Below are positions 27,626-35,797 of a stretch of DNA of 37,357 bases, in pieces. The first letter of the stretch is position 1, and each line of letters starts with the position of its first letter. Below the pieces are notes generated by a model, which worked only from the letters and a program-made list of their open reading frames with translations, was not told the origin of the DNA and made no database searches. Source of the DNA: an uncultured Dechloromonas sp. (GTDB taxonomy: Bacteria > Pseudomonadota > Gammaproteobacteria > Burkholderiales > Rhodocyclaceae); assembly GCF_945957265.1 (NCBI RefSeq), contig NZ_CAMFKO010000038.1, positions 1 through 37,357 of the forward strand, in the 5' to 3' direction. The position numbers and the translations under genes are program-made.

Positions 27626-28242
27626 TTCGACTCCAGCGCCGGCAAGGGCGGCGGCGTCGTCTGCCAGGTCTTCCAGTCGGAAGCCAGGCTCCAGTCCCGG
27701 TTGCCGAGCGCGGTGATCTGGAAGGGACGCGGCAGCTGCGTCACATCGAGGCGCAGGCGCAAGGCCGCATCGTAGCTTTCGCCCGGACGGACGCCCTTTT
27801 CCCCGCGTTCGACGACCACCCAGTTGCGCAAGCGGGCGAGGACCTGCACGGCTTCCGACAAGGTGGTGAAGGACTGGTGCAAACCGCCGGTGGACAAGCG
27901 GTATTGCCGGGTCAGCGCGTGGTAGGACAGGCGGTAGGTCTGGCTGCGCGTGACCAGCTTCTCGTCGAGCCAGTACCAGCGCGCCTTGGTCAGCTCGAAA
28001 TCGGCGACCAGGTGCAGCACGACCCCCTTGGTCACCGCCTCTTCCAGGCGCGGGTTCAGTTCGAACTTGAAATCGGCCGATACCACGTAACCGTCTTCGG
28101 CAGCCTGGAACTGCGGATTGGCGACTTCGATTTCCGCCGCCCAGACCATGGCCGGCAACAGGGCCGCCGCCAGCAGCCATCCCCCGAGGCGACACACCGC
28201 CCCGAGCAGGCGACGGAGGCGCGCTGGCGAAAAATCAGGCAC
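27622..28242 (-). CDS. DUF4390-domain protein
   Basis: This 206-residue precursor has a signal-like N-terminus (CRLGGWLLAAALLPAMVWAA) and the DUF4390 body: NPQFQAAEDGYVVSADFKFEL, RWYWLDEKLVTRSQTYRLSY and HQSFTTLSEAVQVLARLRNW. Proteins of this kind almost always sit beside ntrY/rsmB in betaproteobacteria, suggesting a periplasmic partner of NtrY. The start is GTG at 28242, overlapping the rsmB stop by 8 bp; the ATG at 28272 further upstream is possible but lies inside rsmB. Confidence 0.85.
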   Translation of the reverse strand: MPDFSPARLRRLLGAVCRLGGWLLAAALLPAMVWAAEIEVANPQFQAAEDGYVVSADFKFELNPRLEEAVTKGVVLHLVADFELTKARWYWLDEKLVTRSQTYRLSYHALTRQYRLSTGGLHQSFTTLSEAVQVLARLRNWVVVERGEKGVRPGESYDAALRLRLDVTQLPRPFQITALGNRDWSLASDWKTWQTTPPPLPALESK

Positions 28243-29494
28243 GCTTTTCAAGCAGGCAGTAGAAGAAGCCATCGTGATCGGCAGTCGGTAGTAGCTGTTC
28301 CTCTTGGCGGCGCAGGGCCTGCGGCTGGCGTTCGACGAAACGTCTGATCTGCTCGCCGTTTTCGTCCGGGAACACCGAGCAGGTTGCGTAGAGCAGTTTA
28401 CCCCCCGGACGAACGACCTGCCACAGGGCATCCAGGATCCGGGCCTGCGCCCTGGCGAAGCTGGCGATGTCCTCTTCCCGGCGCAACCACTTGGCGTCCG
28501 GATTGCGGCGCACGACGCCGCTGGCCGTGCACGGCACATCGGCAAGCACGGCATCGAACGGCTGGCCGTCCCACCAGGCGTCGAGCTTGACGCAATCGGC
28601 CACCGCGACCTCGGCCCGCAATTGCAAGCGGGCCAGGTTTTCCTCGATACGGCGGCAGCGCGCGGCTTTCAGGTCGAGCGCCAGCAAGACCACATCGGCC
28701 CGTTCCAGCAGATGCGCCGTCTTGCCGCCCGGCGCGGCGCAAGCGTCGAGGACCCGGCTGCCCGGCGCCGGATCGAGCAGGCCGGCCGCGACCTGGGCGC
28801 CCGGGTCCTGCACCGAGACGACGCCTTCGGCAAAGCCGGGCAGCGCCTCGACCGCCACCGGCCGGGCCAGCGCCAGGCCGCTTTCGCCGACCGGCGAGGC
28901 GTCGATGCCGGCCGCCCGCAGGCGCTCCAGATACGCGTCGCGCGTCGTCTGCCTGACATTGACCCGCAGGCCCATGGGCGGCGGCGCATTGCCGGCCGCC
29001 ACGATGCGCTGCCAGTCGTCCGGATAGGCGGCCTGCAAGCGGGCCAGCCACCACTCGGGATGCTGCGCCGCAGCCAGCGGATCGTTGCCGGCCGCCGCCG
29101 CGAGTTCCGCCTGCTGGCGCAGGAAATTGCGCAGCACGCCGTTGACCAGGCCGCGGAACTTGCCGCCGATCAGCTCGCCGGCCGCGAAAACCGCCTGGTC
29201 GACCACGGTATGCACCGCCTCCGGCCGCGTCTCGATGCGGTAGAGCGAAACCAGCAGCAAGGCCCGGATCTCGTCGGCCGCCAGCGGCCGTTCGAGCAGG
29301 CGGGAGAGGAAGAAGTCGCCCCGGCCGTAGGCGCGCAGGCTGCCATAGACGAGATCCTGCACGGCCGGTCGGGCGACCGGATCGACCCGGCCGAGCAAGC
29401 CGTCGGCAAGGCTCTGCCCGGCGAAAACGGCAGCGTCGATACGGGCGGCCTGGAGCAGGGCGTAGGCGAGTGAAGTGAACGGCAATCTGGACAT
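28235..29494 (-). CDS. rsmB: 16S rRNA (cytosine-967-C5) methyltransferase
   Basis: RsmB (Sun/Fmu) methylates C967 of 16S rRNA with S-adenosylmethionine. The 419-residue protein has an N-terminal NusB-like RNA-binding domain (FTSLAYALLQAARIDAAVF, ALLLVSLYRIE) and a C-terminal methyltransferase with LDACAAPGGKTAHLLE, DVPCTASGVVRRNPD (first Cys) and LLYATCSVFPDENGEQI (catalytic Cys). It is the first gene of the minus-strand operon with DUF4390-ntrY-ntrX. Its start is only 34 bp from the start of the divergent nuclease gene. Confidence 0.97.
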   Translation of the reverse strand: MSRLPFTSLAYALLQAARIDAAVFAGQSLADGLLGRVDPVARPAVQDLVYGSLRAYGRGDFFLSRLLERPLAADEIRALLLVSLYRIETRPEAVHTVVDQAVFAAGELIGGKFRGLVNGVLRNFLRQQAELAAAAGNDPLAAAQHPEWWLARLQAAYPDDWQRIVAAGNAPPPMGLRVNVRQTTRDAYLERLRAAGIDASPVGESGLALARPVAVEALPGFAEGVVSVQDPGAQVAAGLLDPAPGSRVLDACAAPGGKTAHLLERADVVLLALDLKAARCRRIEENLARLQLRAEVAVADCVKLDAWWDGQPFDAVLADVPCTASGVVRRNPDAKWLRREEDIASFARAQARILDALWQVVRPGGKLLYATCSVFPDENGEQIRRFVERQPQALRRQEEQLLPTADHDGFFYCLLEKRA

Positions 29495-29528
29495 AGGCCG
29501 GGATTATCGCACGCGGCATAATGGACCA

Positions 29529-30416
29529 ATGCGCCCTTTCCTCCCCGCCCTGCTTTTCCTTTGCCTGGCCCAGCCCGCCCAGGCCTGGAATGCCGCGGGC
29601 CACCGGCTGGTCGCGGCCATCGCCTGGCAGCAGCTGTCGCCGCCCGCCCGCGATGCCGTCGGCGCCGCCCTCGCCCGCCATCCCGACCACGGCCGCTGGA
29701 TCGACAAGGCGCGCTCCGCCGATCCCGCCGACCTGTTCGCCGAAGCCTCGACATGGCCGGACGACATCCGCAACGACCCGCGCTTCCACGACGAGGAGCG
29801 CGAGCCGCCGACACCGCCGCTGCCCGGCCTGTCCGACACGGCGCGCCACAAGCGCTGGCATTACGTCGACCTCGACGCCGCCGGCAAGGTCCGCCAGGGC
29901 GAACTGGACAGCCGGATCGCGCAGCTGACCCGGCAATTGCAGTCCGGCCGCCCGCCCGAACAGGTCGCCTACGCCCTGCCCTGGCTGCTGCACCTGGTCG
30001 CCGACATCCACCAGCCCCTGCACGTCGGGCGTCACGGCGACGAAGGCGGCAACCTGGTCGAGATCGAGAATCCCCACAACAAGCGGCTGCCCTTCAGCAG
30101 CCTGCACCTCTATTGGGACGACCTGCCCGGTCCGCCGTGGCTGCGCGGCAAGCGGCTGGACGACAATGCCCGCCGCCTGCTCGAGCGCTACCCGCCGCCG
30201 GAACAGGGCAGCGTCGCCACCTGGCGCGACGAAAGCCACCGTCTTCTCGCCACGGCCTATCCGACCGAAGCCGGCAGCCTGCTTCCCATCGTCGACGAGG
30301 ATTTCCACCGGCGCAGCCGCGACACCGCCAACCGGCGCCTCGTCGACGCCGGCTACCGGCTCGGGCGCCTGCTCGACAGCCTCTTTGGCCATGGCGTTTC
30401 ACGTGGAACGCAATAG
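29529..30416 (+). CDS. S1/P1-type nuclease
   Basis: The 295-residue precursor has a signal peptide (MRPFLPALLFLCLAQPAQA) whose cleavage would leave Trp20 as the new N-terminus. S1/P1 nucleases need exactly this: Trp1 binds zinc through its backbone. Other zinc-site motifs follow: His25 in WNAAGHRLVA, HKRWHYVDLD, HLVADIHQPLHVGRHGDEGGN and LHLYWDD. Such enzymes cut single-stranded DNA and RNA and remove 3'-phosphates outside the cytoplasm. ATG 29529 gives the signal peptide. The parS-like site lies in its last codons. Confidence 0.93.
   Translation: MRPFLPALLFLCLAQPAQAWNAAGHRLVAAIAWQQLSPPARDAVGAALARHPDHGRWIDKARSADPADLFAEASTWPDDIRNDPRFHDEEREPPTPPLPGLSDTARHKRWHYVDLDAAGKVRQGELDSRIAQLTRQLQSGRPPEQVAYALPWLLHLVADIHQPLHVGRHGDEGGNLVEIENPHNKRLPFSSLHLYWDDLPGPPWLRGKRLDDNARRLLERYPPPEQGSVATWRDESHRLLATAYPTEAGSLLPIVDEDFHRRSRDTANRRLVDAGYRLGRLLDSLFGHGVSRGTQ
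30395..30410. promoter_or_regulatory. parS-like ParB-binding site
   Basis: The 16 bases CGTTTCACGTGGAACG are nearly palindromic. The inner 14, GTTTCACGTGGAAC, fit the pattern GTTYCACGTGRAAC of chromosomal parS sites (TGTTTCACGTGAAACA, TGTTCCACGTGGAACA), with one base off the symmetrical form. Such sites cluster near replication origins and load the ParB partition complex. It overlaps the last codons of the nuclease gene. No other word of this quality is visible in the window. Confidence 0.6.
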
Positions 30417-30425
30417 AATCGCGTC

Positions 30426-30809
30426 ATGAACGGATTGCACCTGATCGCCGACCTGCACGACTGCCGCTGCGATCCAGCGCGGCTGCTCGATGCCCCGGGG
30501 CTGGAAACCTATTGCGTGGACGCCTGCCAACGCCATGGCCTGACCGTCGTCGGCAGGCTCTTCCATGCCTTTCGGGACGCCAGCGGACAAGCGGCGGGGG
30601 TGACCGGCACGGTCGTCCTCGCCGAGTCGCACCTGGCGATTCATACCTGGCCGGAAATCGGCGCCGTAACGCTCGACATCTACGTCTGCAACTTCAGCGA
30701 CGACAACAGCGCCCGGGCGCAGGCCCTGTTCGCCGAGACAGTCGCCCGCTTCGCGCCGGCGTGCGTCGAGCGCCATTCCGTTCGCCGCGGCCAGCTGGTG
30801 GCGGCGTAG
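30426..30809 (+). CDS. speD: S-adenosylmethionine decarboxylase (SpeD-like)
   Basis: This 127-residue proenzyme is of the short bacterial type. The self-cleavage site is Glu67-Ser68 in VVLAESHLAIHTWPEIGAV; the serine becomes the pyruvoyl group. The following VTLDIYVCNFSD contains the conserved cysteine. It supplies decarboxylated S-adenosylmethionine for aminopropyl transfer to putrescine (spermidine). No spermidine synthase gene is next to it. It starts 9 bp after the nuclease stop. Confidence 0.9.
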   Translation: MNGLHLIADLHDCRCDPARLLDAPGLETYCVDACQRHGLTVVGRLFHAFRDASGQAAGVTGTVVLAESHLAIHTWPEIGAVTLDIYVCNFSDDNSARAQALFAETVARFAPACVERHSVRRGQLVAA

Positions 30810-30905
30810 CAGCCGGCTGCTACCCGGCCGCCGCCGAATCTCTCCACAATCCGTTGTACGCCGCCAGCGATTTCGCCGGCGCCGACAACCCGAATGGAGA
30901 CCGAC

Positions 30906-31487
30906 ATGGCTGCCAAGAAAATCCTGATGCTGACCGGCGATTACACCGAAGATTACGAAACCATGGTGCCCTTCCAGGCCCTGCTCATGGTCGGACACAC
31001 CGTGCACGCCGCCTGCCCGGGCAAGAAGGCCGGCGACCAGGTGCGCACGGCGGTGCACGACTTCGAAGGCGACCAGACCTACAGCGAGAAGCCCGGCCAC
31101 AATTTCACGCTGAATGCCGACTTCGCCGCCATCAAGGCCGAGGAATACGACGCGCTGCTCATCCCCGGCGGCCGCGCCCCGGAATACCTGCGTCTCAACC
31201 CCGAGGCGCTGGCGATGGTCCGGCATTTCGCCGACGCGCAAAAACCGATTGCCGCGGTCTGCCACGGGGCGCAGTTGCTGACGGCGGCCGGCGTGCTGGA
31301 AGGCCGCTCGTGCAGCGCCTACCCGGCCTGCGCTCCCGAAGTGCGGGCCGCCGGCGGCCGCTATGCCGACATCCCGGTCGACCAGGCCCATGTCGATGGC
31401 AACCTGGTCAGCGCGCCGGCGTGGCCGGCACATCCCTACTGGCTGGCCAAATTCCTGGTCCTGCTCGGTACGCGGATCGCCCTCTGA
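30906..31487 (+). CDS. DJ-1/PfpI-family protein
   Basis: This 193-residue protein belongs to the DJ-1/PfpI class of glutamine-amidotransferase-like folds. Seen: GDYTEDYE with conserved Glu15, [17 protein letters not shown], and the nucleophile elbow [10 protein letters not shown] with Cys119. The function may be deglycase, protease-like or redox sensing; it cannot be chosen from the sequence. ATG 30906 is preferred over ATG 30894 because GGAGA lies just upstream of it at a proper distance. A hairpin follows the gene. Confidence 0.88.
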   Translation: MAAKKILMLTGDYTEDYETMVPFQALLMVGHTVHAACPGKKAGDQVRTAVHDFEGDQTYSEKPGHNFTLNADFAAIKAEEYDALLIPGGRAPEYLRLNPEALAMVRHFADAQKPIAAVCHGAQLLTAAGVLEGRSCSAYPACAPEVRAAGGRYADIPVDQAHVDGNLVSAPAWPAHPYWLAKFLVLLGTRIAL

Positions 31488-31497
31488 TAACCTGAAC

Positions 31498-31518
31498 GGG
31501 CAGGCAAACCGCCTGCCC
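31498..31518 (+). terminator. Hairpin after DJ-1/PfpI gene
   Basis: An 8-bp perfect inverted repeat (gggcaggc 31498-31505 / gcctgccc 31511-31518) with loop aaacc lies between the DJ-1/PfpI and ribbon-helix-helix genes. There is no U-run after it, so it may be an attenuating hairpin and not a full terminator. Confidence 0.45.
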
Positions 31519-31534
31519 CAGCCGGAGCGCTCCC

Positions 31535-31867
31535 ATGTGCGAGATTTACGTCAAAGCCGACCCGATGCTCTACGAATCCCGAGCCCGCTCGCTACGCATT
31601 CACGGCTTCGTCACCAAGATTCGCCTGGAAAACCTGTTCTGGGACATTCTCGCCGAGCTGGCCGGCAACGAAGGCATGACCACCAACCAGCTGATCGCCA
31701 AGCTGTACGACGAAATCGAACAGCTGCGCGGGGAAGTCGAGAATTTCGCGTCCTTCCTGCGCGTCACCTGCCTGCGCTACCTGACGCTGCGCCACCAGAA
31801 GAGCGGCGAGAAACCCAGCCTGGCCGTGGTCGGCACCTTGCCGCCGGCCAATGTGATAGCGGCCTGA
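31535..31867 (+). CDS. Ribbon-helix-helix domain protein (RHH_4)
   Basis: This 110-residue protein has the RHH_4 pattern: SLRIHGFVTKIRLENLFWDIL (beta strand and first helix), MTTNQLIAKLYDEIE (second helix), and the conserved ending NFASFLRVTCLRYL. Ribbon-helix-helix proteins bind DNA as dimers; the target is unknown. The N-terminal MCEIYVKADPMLYESRARS is a typical extension in this group. It ends 7 bp before the stop of the convergent fmt gene. Confidence 0.85.
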   Translation: MCEIYVKADPMLYESRARSLRIHGFVTKIRLENLFWDILAELAGNEGMTTNQLIAKLYDEIEQLRGEVENFASFLRVTCLRYLTLRHQKSGEKPSLAVVGTLPPANVIAA

Positions 31868-31874
31868 GCCGGCA

Positions 31875-32792
31875 TCAGCCGGCGAAGCGGTCGCCGACCT
31901 TGAGCGGGTGTCCGGCCAGGAACTGCTGTACCGGCAGGCGCTTGCCGCCGGCCTTCTGCCATTCGCTGACCGCCAGGGCGCCTTCGCCGCAGGCGACGAC
32001 CACTTCCCGCTTGTCCACCGCCAGCACGCTGCCCGCCGGCCCGCTGCCCGCCACCGGCCGGGCCTGCCACAACTTGACGGTCTGCCCGGCGAACAGGGCT
32101 TGCGCCCCCGGAAACGGGTTGAAGGCGCGGATGTGGCGATCCAGTTCGGCCGCCGGCCGGTTCCAGTCGATCAGCGCCTCGGCCTTCTCGATCTTGTGCG
32201 CGTAGGTCACGCCCTCGACGGGTTGCGGCACGGCCGGCAGGGGCAGGGCACCCAGCGCCTCGACGCACAGGCTCGCCCCCAGCCCGGCCAGGCGATCGTG
32301 CAGCGTGGCCGTGGTGTCGGCTGCCTCAATGGGAAAGGCGCCGCGCAGCAGCACCGGGCCGGTATCCAGCCCGGCTTCCATCTGCATGATGCAGACGCCG
32401 GTTTCCGCGTCCCCGGCCAGCAGTGCGCGCTGGATCGGCGCCGCGCCGCGCCAGCGGGGCAGCAACGAGGCGTGGATGTTGATGCAGCCGAAGCGCGGCA
32501 TGTCGAGCACCGCCAGCGGCAGGATCAGGCCGTAGGCGGCGACGACCATGACCTCGGCGCCGACGGCGGCGACCCTGGCCTGCGCCTCGGCATCCTTCAG
32601 GCTCAGCGGCTGGAAGACCTCGATGCCGTGCTCCAGCGCCACTTTCTTGACGGCGGACGGCTGCAGGCTCATGCCGCGGCCGGCCGGCCGGTCGGGCTGG
32701 GTCAGCACCAGTGCCACGTCGTGGCCGGCGGCGATGATGGCCGACAGCGCCTGTGCCGCGAATTCCGGCGTTCCCGCAAAGATCAGCTTCAT
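31875..32792 (-). CDS. fmt: Methionyl-tRNA formyltransferase
   Basis: Fmt formylates initiator Met-tRNA with 10-formyltetrahydrofolate. The 305-residue protein has the N-terminal [15 protein letters not shown], the formyl-binding segment [19 protein letters not shown] with the catalytic Asn and His, [12 protein letters not shown] with the catalytic Asp, and a C-terminal OB-like domain. ATG 32792 overlaps the def stop in ATGA, so the two are coupled. Confidence 0.97.
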   Translation of the reverse strand: MKLIFAGTPEFAAQALSAIIAAGHDVALVLTQPDRPAGRGMSLQPSAVKKVALEHGIEVFQPLSLKDAEAQARVAAVGAEVMVVAAYGLILPLAVLDMPRFGCINIHASLLPRWRGAAPIQRALLAGDAETGVCIMQMEAGLDTGPVLLRGAFPIEAADTTATLHDRLAGLGASLCVEALGALPLPAVPQPVEGVTYAHKIEKAEALIDWNRPAAELDRHIRAFNPFPGAQALFAGQTVKLWQARPVAGSGPAGSVLAVDKREVVVACGEGALAVSEWQKAGGKRLPVQQFLAGHPLKVGDRFAG

Positions 32793-33292
32793 GCGGTGAC
32801 GCGCGCCTGCTTGGCCAGCTTGCTCTTGATGCGCCCCTGCTTGAGCTGGGAGAGGTGATCGACGAAGACGATGCCGTCCAGGTGGTCGATCTCGTGCTGG
32901 ATGCAGACGGCGAGCAGGCCCTCGGCCGCCATGGTCTGCGCCTTGCCGTCGAGGTCCAGATACTTGATGGTGACCCGCTCGGCGCGCTCGACCTTGTCGT
33001 AGATACCGGGCACCGACAGGCAGCCCTCCTCGCCCACCTGCTGCCCTTCGCAACGCGACAGCGTCGGGTTGATGAAGACCAGCAGATCGTTCTTCTCTTC
33101 CGAGGTGTCGATCACCACCAGGCGCTGATGCACATCGACCTGCGTCGCCGCCAGGCCGATGCCGGGTGCCTCGTACATGGTTTCGGCCATGTCCGCCGCC
33201 AGTTTTCGAATGCCGTCATCGATTTTGGCAACGGGTTGGGCAACCTTTTTCAGGCGCGGATCGGGGAAACGCAAAATGGGTAGAAGAGCCAT
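32789..33292 (-). CDS. def: Peptide deformylase
   Basis: Def removes the formyl group from nascent proteins. The 167-residue protein shows the three motifs: [18 protein letters not shown] with metal ligand Cys91, and QHEIDHLDG with His133 and His137 as further metal ligands. Its length is that of the E. coli enzyme. It is coupled to fmt and transcribed away from the LysM-dprA pair. Confidence 0.98.
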   Translation of the reverse strand: MALLPILRFPDPRLKKVAQPVAKIDDGIRKLAADMAETMYEAPGIGLAATQVDVHQRLVVIDTSEEKNDLLVFINPTLSRCEGQQVGEEGCLSVPGIYDKVERAERVTIKYLDLDGKAQTMAAEGLLAVCIQHEIDHLDGIVFVDHLSQLKQGRIKSKLAKQARVTA

Positions 33293-33437
33293 GTCAAAAA
33301 TGGAATAAAAGCTTGCTCGCTTAGGTTATTACGTGCAGAATCTAAAGCAATTCCGAGGTAAGAATACGCAAAATCGCTTGACGCTACTGAGACCGCTTCG
33401 GTGGCATTGCGTTCCACCGGCACGAGAGGTTACGACT
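33293..33437. promoter_or_regulatory. Divergent promoter region def / LysM gene
   Basis: This 145-bp AT-richer gap must drive def-fmt to the left and the LysM-dprA pair to the right. A plus-strand TTGACG (33378-33383) could be a -35 box, but the matching -10 is poor. I do not assign exact promoters. A GAGAGG ribosome binding site for the LysM gene lies at 33424-33429. Confidence 0.4.
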
Positions 33438-34478
33438 ATGGTTCGCATTATATCCGCGCTCATCTTGGCCGTGACGGCCGTCTGCGCATCCGCCGCCGAC
33501 CCGCTGCAGCTCGTCGACAACCCGCCGGACCGCCACGTCGTCGTCAAGGGCGACACCTTGTGGGATATCTCCGGAAAATTCCTGAAACACCCCTGGCGCT
33601 GGCCGGAAATCTGGCAGATGAACAAGGATCAGATCAAGAATCCCCACCTGATCTATCCGGGCGACGTGGTCATGCTCGACATGTCCAGCGGCTCGCCCCG
33701 CCTCAAGCTCGGCAAGCGCGTCGGCGGCAGCACAGGCGGCTCCGGCAAGCTCCAGCCGAGCGTGCACAGCACAGCCGTCCAGCAAGTCATCCCGAGCATT
33801 CCGGCGGGCGCCATCGAGCCCTTCATTTCGCAGCCGCTGGTCATCGAGGACAGCGAACTCAACACCGGCGTCAAGATCGTCGCCATGCAGGAAGACCGCA
33901 TGCTGGTCGGCACCGGCGACACCTTCTACGCCAGCGGCATCCCCGACGCCGCGGTCACGAAATGGCACGTCTTCCGCAAGGGCAAGCCGCTGAAGGATCC
34001 GGAAACCGGCAAGGTCATCGCCTACGAAGCCTTCTTCCTCGGCAACGCCCGCCTGGTCAAGCCGGGAGAACCGGCCATGCTGCGCATCTCCCTGGCCAAG
34101 GAAGAAATCGCGCGCGGCGACCGCCTGGTTCCGGCGCCGGAACCGCAGATCATTTCCTACGTGCCGCATCGCCCGGAACAGGACATCTCGGCCCGCGTCA
34201 TCGGCATCTATGGCGGCCTGCGCGAAGGCGGCGCCAATTCGGTCATCGCACTGAACGTCGGCAAGAACAACGGCATGGAAATCGGCCATGTCGTCGCCCT
34301 GTACCGCAAGCGCGTCTCGCTCGACGTGGATTCCGACGGCCGGCGCACCGCCACCCCCGTTCCCGACGAGCGCTACGGCCTGGCCTTCGTCTTCCGCGTG
34401 TTCAACGGCGTCAGCTACGCGCTGGTCGTCGAATCGTCCAAGGCGGTCATTGCCGGAGATTCGGCAAGGAATCCGTGA
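33438..34478 (+). CDS. LysM-domain protein
   Basis: The 346-residue precursor has a signal peptide (VRIISALILAVTAVCASA). One LysM domain follows at about 30-80 (HVVVKGDTLWDISGKFLKHP, IKNPHLIYPGDVVML), which binds peptidoglycan. The rest is strand-rich and not recognised, with repeated motifs such as IVAMQEDRMLVGTGD and IGIYGGLREGG. A LysM protein next to dprA and opposite def is a common arrangement in beta- and gammaproteobacteria (for example PA0020 in Pseudomonas). Its role is probably in the cell wall. The stop overlaps the dprA start (GTGA). Confidence 0.88.
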   Translation: MVRIISALILAVTAVCASAADPLQLVDNPPDRHVVVKGDTLWDISGKFLKHPWRWPEIWQMNKDQIKNPHLIYPGDVVMLDMSSGSPRLKLGKRVGGSTGGSGKLQPSVHSTAVQQVIPSIPAGAIEPFISQPLVIEDSELNTGVKIVAMQEDRMLVGTGDTFYASGIPDAAVTKWHVFRKGKPLKDPETGKVIAYEAFFLGNARLVKPGEPAMLRISLAKEEIARGDRLVPAPEPQIISYVPHRPEQDISARVIGIYGGLREGGANSVIALNVGKNNGMEIGHVVALYRKRVSLDVDSDGRRTATPVPDERYGLAFVFRVFNGVSYALVVESSKAVIAGDSARNP

Positions 34479-35557
34479 GCGACACCAACGCCCTGGCCGC
34501 CTGGCTGCGGCTGACCCTGGTTCCCGGCATCGGCGGCGAGACGCAAAGAAAGCTTCTCGCCGCTTTCGGTTTACCCGAAGCCATTTTCGCTGCCGGCCGC
34601 CTCGAGGTACGCAGCGTCGTCGGCGAGCGCGCCGATCCGCTGTTCGACACCGACCCCGCCGAGGCCGTCGAGCGCAGCCTCGAATGGGCCGGCCAGCCGG
34701 GCCAGACCATCCTGACCCTGGCCGATCCCGGCTACCCGCCGGCCCTGCTCGAAATCGCCGATCCGCCGAGCCTGCTCTACGTGCGCGGCAACCCGGAACT
34801 GCTCAAGCGGCGCGGACTGGCCGTGGTCGGCAGTCGCAATGCCACGCCGCAAGGCGCCCAGACCGCCGAAAGCTTCGCCCGGCACCTGACAGCCCGGGGC
34901 CTGTGTATCGTCAGCGGCCTGGCGCTCGGCATCGATGCCGCCGCCCACCGGGGCGCCCTCGCCGCCAGCGGCGATACGGTCGCCGTCATCGGCACCGGCG
35001 CCGACCGCATCTATCCGGCGCGCAACAAGGAGCTGGCGCTCGCCATTGCCGAGCGCGGCGCCATCGTTTCCGAATTTCCGCTCGGCACCCCGGCCGTGGC
35101 CTACAACTTCCCGCGCCGCAACCGGATCATTTCCGGACTGGCGCGGGGCGTGCTCGTCGTCGAAGCGGCCCCCGAGAGCGGCTCGCTGATCACCGCCCGC
35201 CTGGCCGCCGAGCAAGGCCGCGAGGTCTTCGCCATCCCCGGCTCCATCCATTCGCCGGTCGCCCGCGGCTGCCACCAGCTGATCAAGCAGGGCGCCAAGC
35301 TGGTGGAGACCGCCGGCGACATCCTGGAAGAGCTTGGCGACGATTGCCTGCCCTCGGCCAGCGTGCCATCGGTGGTCGCTGCGCCCGGCGAAACCTCGCC
35401 CATTCTCGCCGCCCTCGGCCACGCCCCCTGCAGCCTCGACGAACTCGTCGAGCGCACCGGGCAGAGCGCCGACGCCTTGCTGCCCGAATTGCTGACACTC
35501 GAACTCGGCGGCATCCTGGCGACACTTCCGGGCAACCGCTACCAGCGCCTCGCTTAG
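34475..35557 (+). CDS. dprA: DNA-processing protein DprA
   Basis: DprA (Smf) loads RecA onto single-stranded DNA taken up during transformation. The 360-residue protein has an N-terminal SAM-like helical part, then the Rossmann core: GLAVVGSRNATPQG, IVSGLALGIDAAAHRGAL, NFPRRNRIISGLARGVLVVEA and SGSLITARLAAEQGREVFAIPG. A C-terminal winged-helix-like domain ends at YQRLA. GTG 34475 couples it to the LysM gene. A long palindrome begins at its stop codon. With comM truncated in the same window, the transformation pathway is only partly intact here. Confidence 0.95.
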   Translation: MSDTNALAAWLRLTLVPGIGGETQRKLLAAFGLPEAIFAAGRLEVRSVVGERADPLFDTDPAEAVERSLEWAGQPGQTILTLADPGYPPALLEIADPPSLLYVRGNPELLKRRGLAVVGSRNATPQGAQTAESFARHLTARGLCIVSGLALGIDAAAHRGALAASGDTVAVIGTGADRIYPARNKELALAIAERGAIVSEFPLGTPAVAYNFPRRNRIISGLARGVLVVEAAPESGSLITARLAAEQGREVFAIPGSIHSPVARGCHQLIKQGAKLVETAGDILEELGDDCLPSASVPSVVAAPGETSPILAALGHAPCSLDELVERTGQSADALLPELLTLELGGILATLPGNRYQRLA

Positions 35558-35720
35558 TAGCCCCCCCCCGAGATTGCGGAACAAAATGAAAGCGAAGGAT
35601 TTGCGCTGCTGGCTAGGCGCGAACCACAGCGATAGCCAAAGCTATCGCGAGGATGCGCAACAACGCCAGCAGCGCAAAGACGAGTTTTCATGTTTCGTCA
35701 TCTCGGGGGTGGACTACTTA
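35554..35720. repeat. 167-bp nearly complete palindrome, MITE-like
   Basis: Most of the gap between dprA and topB is one dyad. Outer arms: 35554-35574 against 35700-35720 (18 of 21 matches after reverse complement). Middle arms: tttgcgctgctgg 35600-35612 against ccagcagcgcaaa 35666-35678, perfect. Inner hairpin: gcgatagc 35629-35636, loop caaa, gctatcgc 35641-35648. The segments in between pair imperfectly. The outer arm includes the dprA TAG stop. It looks like a small non-autonomous inverted-repeat element or a large structured RNA/terminator. No coding capacity is seen. Confidence 0.75.
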
Positions 35721-35797
35721 CCCCACTTATATAGAGACGGCTTGCCAAGCCGCTTGCGGGACACTTATCATGCCCCGGCACTCCAACAGGTCAAACC

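Noticed and set aside
22834..27775. Two very long plus-strand open frames across trkA, ntrX and ntrY
   Set aside because: Antisense of well-supported genes; low-complexity Arg/Gln/His/Ala composition, no domains.
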